15,839 bases of DNA from Leptospira stimsonii (GCF_003545885.1 NZ_QHCT01000017.1:1-15839); one strand, 5' to 3'; shown: positions 1-7,328, counted from the first letter of the stretch. A program made the numbers and translations. The notes: a model not told the origin generated them from the letters alone.

Positions 1-407
1 AGAAGCTGGGACCCAAGACGTTCCGGAGGAAGGGATGGGTTCCGCTTTTTGCAGGGTGTGGAATGTAAGAAAAGGATATGCCCTTATTACCAGCTTGCAT
101 TTGGGCATTAAATAGAAAAACACGAGCGTATACTATCACTTTTTAAAGAGGGTTTAGCTAAAGTTCAATACCATTGCAAAGTATAGTGCTTTTAATAAGG
201 CCTCTCTCAAATTACGGAAATCTATTAGTAACGATTATTAATTTCACAGAGAAAATCAAGCACGCTCCTCGTTACTTGCTACTTGAAGCTAATTAAATAT
301 TCGTTGTTAAACTACAGATTTTATCGGAAGGTAATCGTGCTGGATTGATGGATCGACTTTGAATTTTTGAGGTCTAATTTTTAAATTATTCATCCATAGG
401 AGCCTCC
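1..407. other. Left-edge region without a clear gene
   Basis: Two forward frames are open from the window edge and close at 109-111 and 113-115. One of them reads RSWDPRRSGGRDGFRF near its start, so a gene end may run in from the left, but I cannot tell which frame is real or name a family. From about 116 to the lipoprotein start at 408 I see no coding sequence and no RNA gene. The last 50 bases hold the probable promoter and ribosome binding site of the lipoprotein gene. Confidence 0.3.
359..387 (+). promoter_or_regulatory. Putative sigma-70-like promoter of the 408 lipoprotein gene
   Basis: TTGAAT (359-364) and TAAATT (382-387) are separated by 17 bases and sit just upstream of the AGGAG ribosome binding site at 398-402. 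The spacing is ideal and both boxes keep most consensus bases. The implied leader is very short and the sequence is AT-rich, so a chance match is possible. Confidence 0.3.
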
Positions 408-851
408 ATGAAAATCGTTATGCTATCGATCCTATCAATTAGTTTTTACACAAATTGCATTTTAGACCCTTTTTACTCAGTAAAAGACCGAAATGACCCT
501 TCTCAAGTTTCGAGACAGGAAGCCGAAGAAAAAATATTCGCAACTGCTGTACTCAAAGTTACTATTTGCGGGGAAATGAGCCAAAAAGGAATTTTGACGA
601 GAGTATTCTTGAGCGTCGGGGATAATCTCTGCTATGGTTACAAGCCTCCCTTTGAAACAGATAACAGTAAAAATCTTCAAAGCTGCAAGAATCAGGATAG
701 CTATGTTTCTACGGATAATTTGGATTCATGCGTAAGTGAAATACTATTAAGTCCATGTGAAAACTCTTCAGATGTAAATCTCGCATTTAGTATCGGCTAT
801 CACGCTTGCTCAAGTATGCTCAATACAAGGGGTAGGATTAGTTTTTACTAA
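408..851 (+). CDS. Small cysteine-rich putative lipoprotein, unrecognised family
   Basis: 147 residues. The start is well supported: AGGAG at 398-402 lies 5 bases before the ATG. The N-terminus is a short hydrophobic signal ending in FYTNC (cysteine 17), a loose lipobox of the spirochetal type, so the mature protein is probably acylated and exported. Six further cysteines (about residues 54, 75, 93, 108, 117, 133) could form three disulfides in the periplasm or at the surface. I recognise no domain and the function is unknown. It is followed by a 9-bp AT-rich inverted repeat and then more than 300 bases without a gene, so it looks monocistronic. Confidence 0.7.
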   Translation: MKIVMLSILSISFYTNCILDPFYSVKDRNDPSQVSRQEAEEKIFATAVLKVTICGEMSQKGILTRVFLSVGDNLCYGYKPPFETDNSKNLQSCKNQDSYVSTDNLDSCVSEILLSPCENSSDVNLAFSIGYHACSSMLNTRGRISFY

Positions 852-856
852 TAAGG

Positions 857-891
857 TATTAATGATTTATTCTTCTTCATATTCATTAATA
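857..891 (+). terminator. AT-rich inverted repeat after the 408 lipoprotein gene
   Basis: TATTAATGA (857-865) and TCATTAATA (883-891) are perfect 9-bp arms around a 17-base loop, starting 5 bases after the lipoprotein stop. The stem has only one G:C pair and no clear T tract follows, so termination would be weak; a 3' stabilising or operator role is equally possible. Confidence 0.3.
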
Positions 892-1082
892 AAAATATTT
901 CAAATTATGATCATTGCGTGCTTGACTGTTTTCTCTATAATAAATATCGAGCTCTTTTTTCATCCTTGCGGTTTTTCCTAACTCGGCATTTTTTTCATGG
1001 ATTGTTTTCCGGTTTAAAACTACACTAAAAAACAGAAAGCGGATCCGTCCGGCGAAGACAGTTCCGCTTTTTAAGAGTGCTT

Positions 1083-1187
1083 GTGCCACAGTTAGGATCT
1101 GGAGCCAATTTTGTTTATTAAAAGTTGAACAATTAAATAATAGGCAGAAATAACAAATCTGTCAATCGAAGATTCTAACTGTGGCAC
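1083..1187. repeat. Long-arm inverted repeat in the leader of the zinc-ribbon gene
   Basis: GTGCCACAGTTAGGATC (1083-1099) and GATTCTAACTGTGGCAC (1171-1187) are inverted copies matching at 16 of 17 positions, separated by 71 bases. The right arm ends 27 bases before the zinc-ribbon start codon. It could be a miniature element with terminal inverted repeats, a paired operator, or an RNA structure in the leader. I see no target-site duplication. The rest of 852-1214 shows no convincing gene. Confidence 0.6.
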
Positions 1188-1214
1188 TCCTCGATAAAAT
1201 TTAGGAGGCCAGTT

Positions 1215-1514
1215 ATGGCATTTAATAACACAGGGATAATCCAAACCCTTCGTGATGATTTTTCACAAGAATTTGGATTATATCAAAATCCAGCAAATAA
1301 AGAAATTCATTTCGTTCGAGTGACCAAAGACGCTTACGGCAAATATCATCCGTCTGATTTTTGCTCAGTTTGTGAACGGATTTACTTTGGTAAAAGAGTG
1401 ACTTTACTTCCTGGAGAATTTGAGAAAGGAAAAAAGGCTTTTGCTGAAGCATATTTGAGTTTCGGAAGAAGACTTTGTTCTTCGTGCGGAGCGCGATTCT
1501 TAGCTTCAATTTAA
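1215..1514 (+). CDS. Small zinc-ribbon-like hypothetical protein
   Basis: 99 residues with a strong ribosome binding site: AGGAGG at 1203-1208, 6 bases before the ATG. Two CxxC knuckles, CSVC (about 50-53) and CSSC (about 88-91), 38 residues apart, suggest one zinc ion held by four cysteines. There is no signal peptide or membrane segment, so it should be cytoplasmic. Zinc ribbons of this size often bind nucleic acid or protein partners, but I cannot assign a role. The gene stands alone: the 17-bp inverted repeat lies upstream and a hairpin terminator follows the stop. A long antisense frame over the same bases lacks a plausible protein and is ignored. Confidence 0.7.
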   Translation: MAFNNTGIIQTLRDDFSQEFGLYQNPANKEIHFVRVTKDAYGKYHPSDFCSVCERIYFGKRVTLLPGEFEKGKKAFAEAYLSFGRRLCSSCGARFLASI

Positions 1515-1521
1515 TAAGAAT

Positions 1522-1556
1522 TTAGGAAGGGGGAAACTTTCATTCCACCTTCCTAA
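1522..1556 (+). terminator. Hairpin terminator after the zinc-ribbon gene
   Basis: TTAGGAAGG (1522-1530) and CCTTCCTAA (1548-1556) are perfect 9-bp arms with a 17-base loop, 8 bases after the stop codon. It is the most GC-rich hairpin in this area. The T tract afterwards is poor, so efficiency is uncertain. A smaller hairpin, CCTATT/AATAGG (1558-1575), follows directly. Confidence 0.5.
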
Positions 1557-1577
1557 TCCTATTCATAGTAATAGGTT

Positions 1578-1639
1578 ACTTCCGATAATGGTAATTCTGT
1601 CACTTTAGAATTATGTCTCATTTGAGATTAGCCATTCAT
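1578..1639 (+). repeat. Dispersed intergenic element, copy A (divergent)
   Basis: Begins ACTTCCGATAATGGTAATTC, continues TGTCAC, and ends in CCATTCAT. It matches copy B (6211) at both ends with a divergent middle, and the core is one base shorter than in B and C. Inside it TCTCA-TT-TGAGA (1616-1627) forms a small perfect hairpin at the place where copy B has CTCT-AATG-AGAG. It lies about 58 bases beyond the stop of the minus-strand R-M gene. Confidence 0.7.
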
Positions 1640-1697
1640 GTAATATTAAATGTCTTATATTTATGCATTTAAGACAATTTCAATTATGTGTAGAAAT

Positions 1698-4448
1698 CTA
1701 TTTTTGGTTCCTTATCTTTCTTTCCTCTTTAAAAAGTCCTGAAGTTTGACTTGCATAAAGTTCAAATAAAAATTCCAACCTCTTGATATCATTTAGAAAA
1801 GCGTTCGATCTATAAGCGAGGTCGACTGCCTTGTCGAGATCTCTATGGGCTTTCACTAACTTTTGAGGCATAGAAAGTGGTCCATATAAATCAGCCAGAG
1901 ATGAGTTATGAAATTCTCCTCGTATATCAATTATTTGTTGAGAAATTTCTTCAATTGCTTTGATTCGTTTTTCATTTGGATTATCAGGCCAAACAAAAGT
2001 GTTATAAGTATATTTAACTGAATAGCGAATATCACTTTTTAATCTTCCCGCTGTAGTCCGAGTCCAAACCATATGCATCTTACTAGATAGGATTCCGAAA
2101 TCGTATAAACTTGCTTTGGGAATTATTTGTAAATCGTTGGCGGCGATTATAGTATGTGGTAAAAAACCAATTGGTAGCACTCTTCTATTTTCAGAAGATG
2201 TTCGTGGAATTGCTAAATAATTACCCTGCGTTGGTTGACGATTCTCCGTAAAAAGCATGGGGGTCGCTGCTTTTGCTCGTGTTGCGGCTTTTTCGCTTTC
2301 AAGACGCATTGTTCTAACCAACTCGACTCGTTTTAGAATTAATGGCATTTTTCGAAGTTGATCTGGATCACAATCAATTAACCATAAACAGTAACGTTCA
2401 ATATTGTTAAGAAAATCTTCTGCGCCTAAATATTTTCTTATGTATCTTTTCGCATCAGGTTCATTTTGTATTAACTCTTTCCTCTCCTGTGAAGATAAAA
2501 TTAAGTTACCCCCATCGGCAGGAATACTTCCATTTACAATTTTCTTCACATTGGAAATGGGTTTTGATCTGCCTTCCGCAATTATATCTGTTGAATCTAT
2601 TAGATATGGATTTATATTAGTTGCCGAAATTGCATGTGGCTCACCGTTTACATCGTCGTATTCATAAATAATTGGATTCTTTTGTTTTTTAAGACCAAAG
2701 CCAATAATTACGCAATGCACAGCCGCCACACCTTTCGCTTCATTTTTCCATTTAAAAGTACGATGAGCGAAATTAATTATTATTCCTTCATGTAATAACC
2801 ACTTCCAAAGCAGTACAACTTGTTCGCCTTGAGTGATACTATTTGTCGAAACAAAAGCACATCGTATTTCTTTATTTTTAGATGATTTTATATATTTCGT
2901 TGCCTTTACATACCAGGCTCCAACAAAATCAATTGAACCTTGGCTCTTTAAGCTACCAAAAGCGAATTCTGCGCTTGACTTTTGTTCTTCGGACAATCGT
3001 TTACTTCCTATAAACGGTGGGTTACCCATTATAAATGATAGTTTTTCTTGCGAAATGACTTTGTTCCAATCGATTAATAACGCATCGCCATGAAATATAT
3101 TTGCCGACTTTCTTAAAGGCAATCGAACAAAATATTGCCCAAATTCGTCACTTGCAAGCATATTCATCTGATGATCGATGAGCCACATAGCTACTTCCGC
3201 AATACGTGCTGGGAATTCTTCATATTCAATTCCATACATCATGTCCACGTCGATCGAAAGTATTGCCGATACATCAAGAATGCCTTGACCAGACTTATGC
3301 AATTGTTTAAGAATTTTAATTTCAAGGAGTCGAAGTTCGCGATAGGTAATTACCAGAAAGTTACCGCACCCGCAAGCAGGATCAAGAAACTTCAATTCAG
3401 TAATTTTCTTATGTAACTCAATCAACTTAGATTTGCTTCCTTTGCAAATCTCAAATTCAGCGACTAAATCATCTAAAAATAATGGCTTAATTAATTTAAG
3501 AATATTCTTTTCACTTGTATAATGAGCTCCTAAGTTACGGCGTTCATCAGGATTCATCACACTTTGAAACATAGATCCAAAAATTGCAGGCGATATTTTG
3601 CTCCAATCAAGATAACAGCAATCCAAAAGGGCTTGACGCATTTTCTTGTCGAAGCTGGCAATAGGGAGCGTTTCCTCAAATAACTTTCCATTTACATACG
3701 GAAAATCTGCAATTTGTTCATCAAGATTTCTAAGTCGTTTGTCTTTTGGTGTATTTAATACTTGAAACAACTCTTGCAATCTGCTTGCTAGATCACTTCC
3801 ATCTTCACCGCTTCGTTGTTCAATATAATCTTGAAATTGAAGTTTATTAAATATAGTTGTATCTTCGGCAAATAGACAAAATAGCAAACGAACAAGAAAA
3901 ACTTCCAGAGGATGTCCTATATACCCAACATCTTTCAATTGATCATGTAAATTCCCCATTAAATCGGCCGCTTTTATATTTACAGGATCTTGTTCTTTAT
4001 AAGTTCGTTTTTGATACCCTGCAATAAAACTAAAATGTTGAACATTTTTAACGAATTCTTTAAGTTTAAATTCGACGGTCGTCTGTTCTTCGGAATCGTA
4101 TAGTCGAAAAGTCACAAAATCACAAACTAAAATGTATTTTGGAACTTCAGACTCTTTTAGCCCTTGAACGTATTCGATTGCTTGAGAAAAGGCTTTATCT
4201 AAATCTTTCCCTAAGCTCTTCATTTCAACAAGAATCATTCCTTTCCAAAGAAGATCGATGTAACCATCGGATTCATTAAGCTTTTTTACTTTATGTTCAA
4301 AAAATCCCACGCGCTTCCGGCTAATTCCAAATACATCGAAAAAAGCATCAAGAAAGGACTTTGCATCCGCTTCCTCGCTTGTGGTTCCTTCCCATTCTTT
4401 TGAGAACCTTACTGCCCTATCTTTTATTTCATTCCAACTTAATGCCAT
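1698..4448 (-). CDS. MmeI-like type IIL restriction-modification enzyme
   Basis: 916 residues, the usual MmeI-family length; one chain that both methylates and cuts DNA. Order: N-terminal PD-(D/E)xK nuclease with D65, E75 and K77 (DLLW then EMK), the same spacing as the MmeI D-x9-ExK site; a helical linker (about 150-300); an N6-adenine methyltransferase with GAHYTSEKN (about 307-315, motif X), DPACGCGNFL (about 356-365, SAM-binding motif I), GIEYEEFPARIAEVA (about 406-420) and NPPF (476-479, catalytic motif IV); then a C-terminal target-recognition and helical region (about 620-916). All key residues are present, so it is probably active. In this family one-strand methylation protects the host and the recognition site varies with the C-terminal domain, so its target cannot be read here. 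Dispersed repeat copy A lies beyond its stop; a palindrome and a dead higBA pair lie upstream. Confidence 0.93.
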   Translation of the reverse strand: MALSWNEIKDRAVRFSKEWEGTTSEEADAKSFLDAFFDVFGISRKRVGFFEHKVKKLNESDGYIDLLWKGMILVEMKSLGKDLDKAFSQAIEYVQGLKESEVPKYILVCDFVTFRLYDSEEQTTVEFKLKEFVKNVQHFSFIAGYQKRTYKEQDPVNIKAADLMGNLHDQLKDVGYIGHPLEVFLVRLLFCLFAEDTTIFNKLQFQDYIEQRSGEDGSDLASRLQELFQVLNTPKDKRLRNLDEQIADFPYVNGKLFEETLPIASFDKKMRQALLDCCYLDWSKISPAIFGSMFQSVMNPDERRNLGAHYTSEKNILKLIKPLFLDDLVAEFEICKGSKSKLIELHKKITELKFLDPACGCGNFLVITYRELRLLEIKILKQLHKSGQGILDVSAILSIDVDMMYGIEYEEFPARIAEVAMWLIDHQMNMLASDEFGQYFVRLPLRKSANIFHGDALLIDWNKVISQEKLSFIMGNPPFIGSKRLSEEQKSSAEFAFGSLKSQGSIDFVGAWYVKATKYIKSSKNKEIRCAFVSTNSITQGEQVVLLWKWLLHEGIIINFAHRTFKWKNEAKGVAAVHCVIIGFGLKKQKNPIIYEYDDVNGEPHAISATNINPYLIDSTDIIAEGRSKPISNVKKIVNGSIPADGGNLILSSQERKELIQNEPDAKRYIRKYLGAEDFLNNIERYCLWLIDCDPDQLRKMPLILKRVELVRTMRLESEKAATRAKAATPMLFTENRQPTQGNYLAIPRTSSENRRVLPIGFLPHTIIAANDLQIIPKASLYDFGILSSKMHMVWTRTTAGRLKSDIRYSVKYTYNTFVWPDNPNEKRIKAIEEISQQIIDIRGEFHNSSLADLYGPLSMPQKLVKAHRDLDKAVDLAYRSNAFLNDIKRLEFLFELYASQTSGLFKEERKIRNQK

Positions 4449-4469
4449 TTATTCGCTCTCGTCTCTATT

Positions 4470-4485
4470 AATTAGCAAGCTAATT
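4470..4485. promoter_or_regulatory. Palindrome upstream of the R-M gene, possible operator
   Basis: AATTAGC-AA-GCTAATT is a perfect 7-bp inverted repeat with a 2-base spacer, 22 to 37 bases before the R-M start codon on the minus strand. A compact palindrome in this position is typical of a repressor site, and R-M genes are often transcriptionally controlled. No controller protein gene is visible nearby. The AT-rich context means the match could be accidental. Confidence 0.4.
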
Positions 4486-4560
4486 GTAAAATTTAAGTTC
4501 AATTCAAGAATAATTATACTAAATTTCAATAAAGATGATTTAGAACAATTTTATTCTTAA

Positions 4561-4728
4561 TTTTTCTTTGAATTAATTATACTTTTGATTCCGCCAAGCA
4601 ATCGGCGACATGAACTTTCAGGAGATAAGGAAGGTCAATATTCGATTTCCATTGATTTGCAATTTAGAATTGTATTTTCTTAGAATGGCGGAAACGCAGA
4701 AAAGGTAGAAATTGTCGATTATCATTAA
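4561..4728 (+). pseudogene. higB: Remnant of a HigB-type toxin gene
   Basis: Only the C-terminal half is recognisable. Reading from about 4588: IPPSNRRHELSGDKEGQYSI, then SIDLQFRIVFS, a TAG at 4681-4683, and NGGNAEKVEIVDYH to the stop at 4726-4728. HigB/RelE-family toxins carry PPSNRLE..GD..G.YSIRIN.Q.RI.F.W.....VEIVDYH, so the TAG stands where the conserved Trp belongs (TGG to TAG). The N-terminal half is not found upstream in this frame, which is closed at 4558-4560. The family cleaves mRNA on ribosomes; this copy cannot make a full toxin. The toxin-first order with the antitoxin 11 bases downstream is the standard higBA layout. Confidence 0.8.
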
Positions 4729-4739
4729 GGGGTGGCGAA

Positions 4740-5045
4740 ATGAGTAAAAGTTTTCTTAACATACATCCAGGAGAATACCTTTCGGACCTTCTTATAGAGT
4801 TAGAAATTACTGCGTATTAACCATCGAAAATTACTGGAATCCCGAACTCTAACTTATACGATATTATTTCTGGCAAACGTGGGATATCTGCTGACGTTTC
4901 TGCGAGGCTTGGTCGTTTCTTTGAACAATTAGATTCCTGTTGACTAAACTTGCAAAATAGTTTTGAACTTCGCCAGATTCAGCATGATCGAGAAAAGGAA
5001 CTAAGAGTCTTCACACAATGCCGAGCTTTTCAATTATTTCCGTAG
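4740..5045 (+). pseudogene. higA: Remnant of a HigA-type antitoxin gene
   Basis: One frame of 101 codons, close to the normal HigA length, with two nonsense codons: TAA at 4818-4820 and TGA at 4941-4943. The start has NIHPGEYLSDLLIELEIT, the HPGE signature of HigA; after the TAA comes PSKITGIPNSNLYDIISGKR with GISADVSARLGRFF, the XRE-type helix-turn-helix region; after the TGA comes LNLQNSFELR, matching the usual FWLNLQN ending, so TGA replaces the conserved Trp. The ribosome binding site AAGGGG (4727-4732) is intact. The family neutralises HigB and represses its own operon. With no indels, decay looks recent. Both genes of the pair are broken, so neither partner is needed. Confidence 0.85.
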
Positions 5046-5128
5046 TTAATGTAAATGGCAATTTCAAAAATAGATATTGAAATCCTAAGCTTGAGCAAGA
5101 ACGTTTATTTAAATTGAGGTAAATTAGA

Positions 5129-5710
5129 ATGTGCGAGATTTTCGATTTCATTGAAGGCTACGGTTTATATAATCTCATGAAGGATGCTTTCACGGGCGGA
5201 TTGGCATATTTGACTTATTGGACAGCCAGGTCTGCTTTAAATACATGGAAGAAAGAGCTGGCCGGAAAAGATAAATATATGTTATCGAAAAGAATTTTGA
5301 TGAATATATATTCCTATCGGGCCGATATTAGACAGCTTAGAACTCCAATTCAATTCGCTGAAATAGGTTATGGTTCAGATCGCGCAAGCCAGCAAGAAGA
5401 TTCCATATTAAACAATCGGTGGCAAGCCGTATCTGACCAATTTTCTAAATTGGAATTAGATTTCTTAGAAGCTATAGTAGTTTATGGAAATCATATGAAT
5501 GAATATTTAAAAAAATTACAATCGTATCATTGGAACCTTTGGATTACTTATCTTGGTTATACAGTAAATAAAGACAAAGGGACGAGAGAGGGACTTTACA
5601 GTAAACTTTTTTACAATATTCAAGATGTTTCAGGAAGCGAGGATTTAGAATTAAAGGATCTGGTACAAGCCATCGAACACCTTCTTGAAAATTATTTATC
5701 AAGAAACTGA
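5129..5710 (+). CDS. Membrane-anchored helical hypothetical protein
   Basis: 193 residues. A weakly hydrophobic stretch near residues 16-37 (LMKDAFTGGLAYLTYW and following) may be a single membrane anchor or amphipathic helix; the rest is predicted mostly helical and soluble, rich in charged and aromatic residues. The ribosome binding site is only GAGG about 9 bases upstream. I do not recognise the family. The general shape, a short N-terminal anchor followed by a helical cytoplasmic region, is common in genes of defence islands, and here it sits next to an R-M gene and a dead TA pair; a defence role is inference from position only. The frame is uninterrupted. Confidence 0.6.
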   Translation: MCEIFDFIEGYGLYNLMKDAFTGGLAYLTYWTARSALNTWKKELAGKDKYMLSKRILMNIYSYRADIRQLRTPIQFAEIGYGSDRASQQEDSILNNRWQAVSDQFSKLELDFLEAIVVYGNHMNEYLKKLQSYHWNLWITYLGYTVNKDKGTREGLYSKLFYNIQDVSGSEDLELKDLVQAIEHLLENYLSRN

Positions 5711-5735
5711 ATTTTAAGCTTTACTTTCGATAAAT

Positions 5736-5870
5736 CTATTTATATGTCTTGGGATAATCGATCAGCCAGGCGATGTAATCCTCAATATATTTTTGTAGTC
5801 GCCTTGCTGAAAATTGAATAGCCTTAACACTCTTCAGAAGGCCGTCCTGCTTTTTATCTTTTGGAATCAT
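5736..5870 (-). CDS. Short ORF or gene remnant, 44 residues
   Basis: Reads from ATG (5868-5870) MIPKDKKQDGLLKSVKAIQF and ends DYPKTYK, a charged, plausible helical protein. The frame opens a few codons further upstream after a stop, so it could be the 3' end of a longer gene broken by a frameshift. There is no clear ribosome binding site. It lies downstream of, and on the same strand as, the 5942-6142 gene. I recognise no family. Confidence 0.25.
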   Translation of the reverse strand: MIPKDKKQDGLLKSVKAIQFSARRLQKYIEDYIAWLIDYPKTYK

Positions 5871-5941
5871 TACAACGTAAGCTTTTTCCTATTTCTTCGC
5901 GCATAAGAAATCTAAGTGAGAGCCCGTTCAAGACCCATTAA

Positions 5942-6142
5942 TTACCAATCATAAGCTTGAAGTAACCTAACCCCTTCGGTCTTTATAAAGCGCCATTTAT
6001 CAGGTTCTATTTTATCAATTAAATCCTTAAATGGATTCTTTCGTATTCGTGCAATTTCTATTTTTAAATTCAGGTGTTCATCTACTAATTCATGTCCGAG
6101 AATATATTCATCGTGATTTCTAATATAATCAATATACTCCAT
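5942..6142 (-). CDS. Small hypothetical protein
   Basis: 66 residues from the ATG at 6142; a TTG two codons upstream (6148) is also possible. The sequence is acidic and helical (MEYIDYIRNHDEYILGHELV and on), without signal peptide, membrane segment or cysteine. I do not recognise it; its size would fit an antitoxin or immunity protein but nothing specific supports that. It lies about 55 bases from repeat copy B on its 5' side and runs toward the short ORF at 5736. Confidence 0.45.
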   Translation of the reverse strand: MEYIDYIRNHDEYILGHELVDEHLNLKIEIARIRKNPFKDLIDKIEPDKWRFIKTEGVRLLQAYDW

Positions 6143-6196
6143 ATTCAATTATCCACTTCAAAAAGTAACTTTGGAAAAGAAAGCTCTATTCGTGAT

Positions 6197-6243
6197 GGAA
6201 TCAACAGGCGACTTCCGATAATATGTAATTCTGTCGCGATTCC
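6197..6243. repeat. Bulged hairpin enclosing the core of repeat copy B
   Basis: GGAATC (6197-6202) pairs with GATTCC (6238-6243) and GCGAC (6208-6212) with GTCGC (6233-6237). The left side carries five unpaired bases (AACAG, 6203-6207), and the 20-base loop holds the conserved core. An 11-bp stem with a one-sided bulge is unusual for a terminator and recalls folded single-strand recombination sites. No T tract follows. Confidence 0.6.
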
Positions 6244-6273
6244 CCGGATCCTCTAATGAGAGTACCCATTCAT
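6211..6273 (+). repeat. Dispersed intergenic element, copy B
   Basis: Begins ACTTCCGATAATATGTAATT, continues CTGTCGCGATTCCC, and ends TACCCATTCAT. It shares the first part with copy C (11556) almost base for base and both ends with copy A (1578). CTCT-AATG-AGAG (6251-6262) makes a small hairpin at the same relative place as in copy A, with different bases. It lies about 35 bases beyond the stop of the minus-strand beta-barrel gene at 6309. Confidence 0.8.
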
Positions 6274-6308
6274 CCTTTACACATCGTACTCAATTATGAG
6301 CTAAACAT

Positions 6309-7226
6309 TTACATTTTAAAACTTATCTGGATAAAAGCGTTATAAATATAATCTACGTACTCAAGTCCGCCGAATACCCTGAGCCCCAAGTTTCTAGATA
6401 AATCATATGAAGAATCTAATGAATGAACATCTTTCGACCTAGGTCTGGCCACCGCACCTAATACACCCGCCCCCCACGAAATTACGATTTGATCTGAAAT
6501 GGAATAATTTAAGGCTACTTCTAATTCTTTTCCGATATAAGTCGATCTTGTTGCTTCATCGAAATTATTGTACCCCAAAGAGTTACGGGAATCCTGATAT
6601 CCATTTCGGATCACCAAGTCTCCGAATAAATAAAAGTAGTTAAATTTACCTGAAAGATAAAGATTATAAAATGCGGGTGTTCTAAATCGCAAAGAAATCT
6701 GCGGTCCGTAGGAATGAGATCCTAAATACAAAAAAAAGGAATCCCCTTGATTCAAACTTAAATTTGAATTTATATATCGTAAACCACCACCAATTCCAAC
6801 CTTATCGCTGAAAACATTCCAAATCAAGTTAAGCTCTGTATCGAATCTATAATAACTTCCAATGCTATAATCTTTTACATAACAGTCGTCGTTCGAACAG
6901 TATATTGTGGTTTTACTTAAATTTGATTTCTTCAGTTCAAAGAAATTTGTTTCTAGGTAAGAATTTATTTTGGGTAAGAAAAACTTAAATCCGAAATAAA
7001 TATTTGTAGTACGCTTATTTCGATTATCTATGAAAAAGGGATATTTTTCTTCAAACCATTTTGATTCGAGTGTTTCGATCACAGACGACTGTCTTCGAAT
7101 AATTAATTCATATTTTGGTTCAAATTTTGGCTTTTGAATTTCAGGCTTTATTTGCTCTTCTTCGGCAAACAAGAAACTGCTAAATAGAAAGCACCCGGTG
7201 ATGAAGTATTTGAATGTGGTTTTCAT
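6309..7226 (-). CDS. Predicted outer-membrane beta-barrel protein
   Basis: 305 residues with a clear signal peptide (hydrophobic core about 6-20, cleavage likely after LFA near residue 21). The mature chain begins with a charged, Pro/Lys-rich segment (to about 40) and continues as alternating hydrophobic and polar strands rich in Tyr, Phe, Gly and Asn, typical of a transmembrane beta-barrel; the last strand is YNAFIQISFKM, an imperfect C-terminal barrel signal ending in Met. C109 and C114 may form one surface-loop disulfide. The ribosome binding site AAGGA followed by TTTA and ATG resembles that of the other outer-membrane gene at 12481. Specific function unknown. Repeat copy B follows its stop. 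Confidence 0.7.
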   Translation of the reverse strand: MKTTFKYFITGCFLFSSFLFAEEEQIKPEIQKPKFEPKYELIIRRQSSVIETLESKWFEEKYPFFIDNRNKRTTNIYFGFKFFLPKINSYLETNFFELKKSNLSKTTIYCSNDDCYVKDYSIGSYYRFDTELNLIWNVFSDKVGIGGGLRYINSNLSLNQGDSFFLYLGSHSYGPQISLRFRTPAFYNLYLSGKFNYFYLFGDLVIRNGYQDSRNSLGYNNFDEATRSTYIGKELEVALNYSISDQIVISWGAGVLGAVARPRSKDVHSLDSSYDLSRNLGLRVFGGLEYVDYIYNAFIQISFKM

Positions 7227-7308
7227 TAAATCCTTTTATTTTGAAAATTGTCAGCAGGAATCTACGAAACTTAATTAGCAATTAAATAAATTATGCCATA
7301 TCTGAACA

Positions 7309-7328
7309 AACGTAAAGTTACTTACGTT
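7309..7328 (-). terminator. Small hairpin at the stop of the 7322 gene
   Basis: AACGTAA (7309-7315) and TTACGTT (7322-7328) are perfect 7-bp arms around a 6-base loop, overlapping the stop codon of the minus-strand gene. There is no long T tract downstream on that strand, so it is at best a weak terminator. Confidence 0.3.

Noticed and set aside
886..1089. Minus-strand frame of 67 residues upstream of the zinc-ribbon gene
   Set aside because: No ribosome binding site, no domain, and it ends inside the 9-bp inverted repeat; looks non-coding.
1222..1509. 95-residue antisense frame over the zinc-ribbon gene
   Set aside because: The plus-strand gene has a strong ribosome binding site and two CxxC motifs; the antisense frame has neither.
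2404..3416. Three plus-strand frames inside the R-M gene
   Set aside because: Shadows of a full-length enzyme with every catalytic motif on the other strand.
4681..5045. An alternative genetic code explaining the higBA stops
   Set aside because: TAA, TAG and TGA all occur as internal stops here, and long intact genes nearby end normally with these codons.
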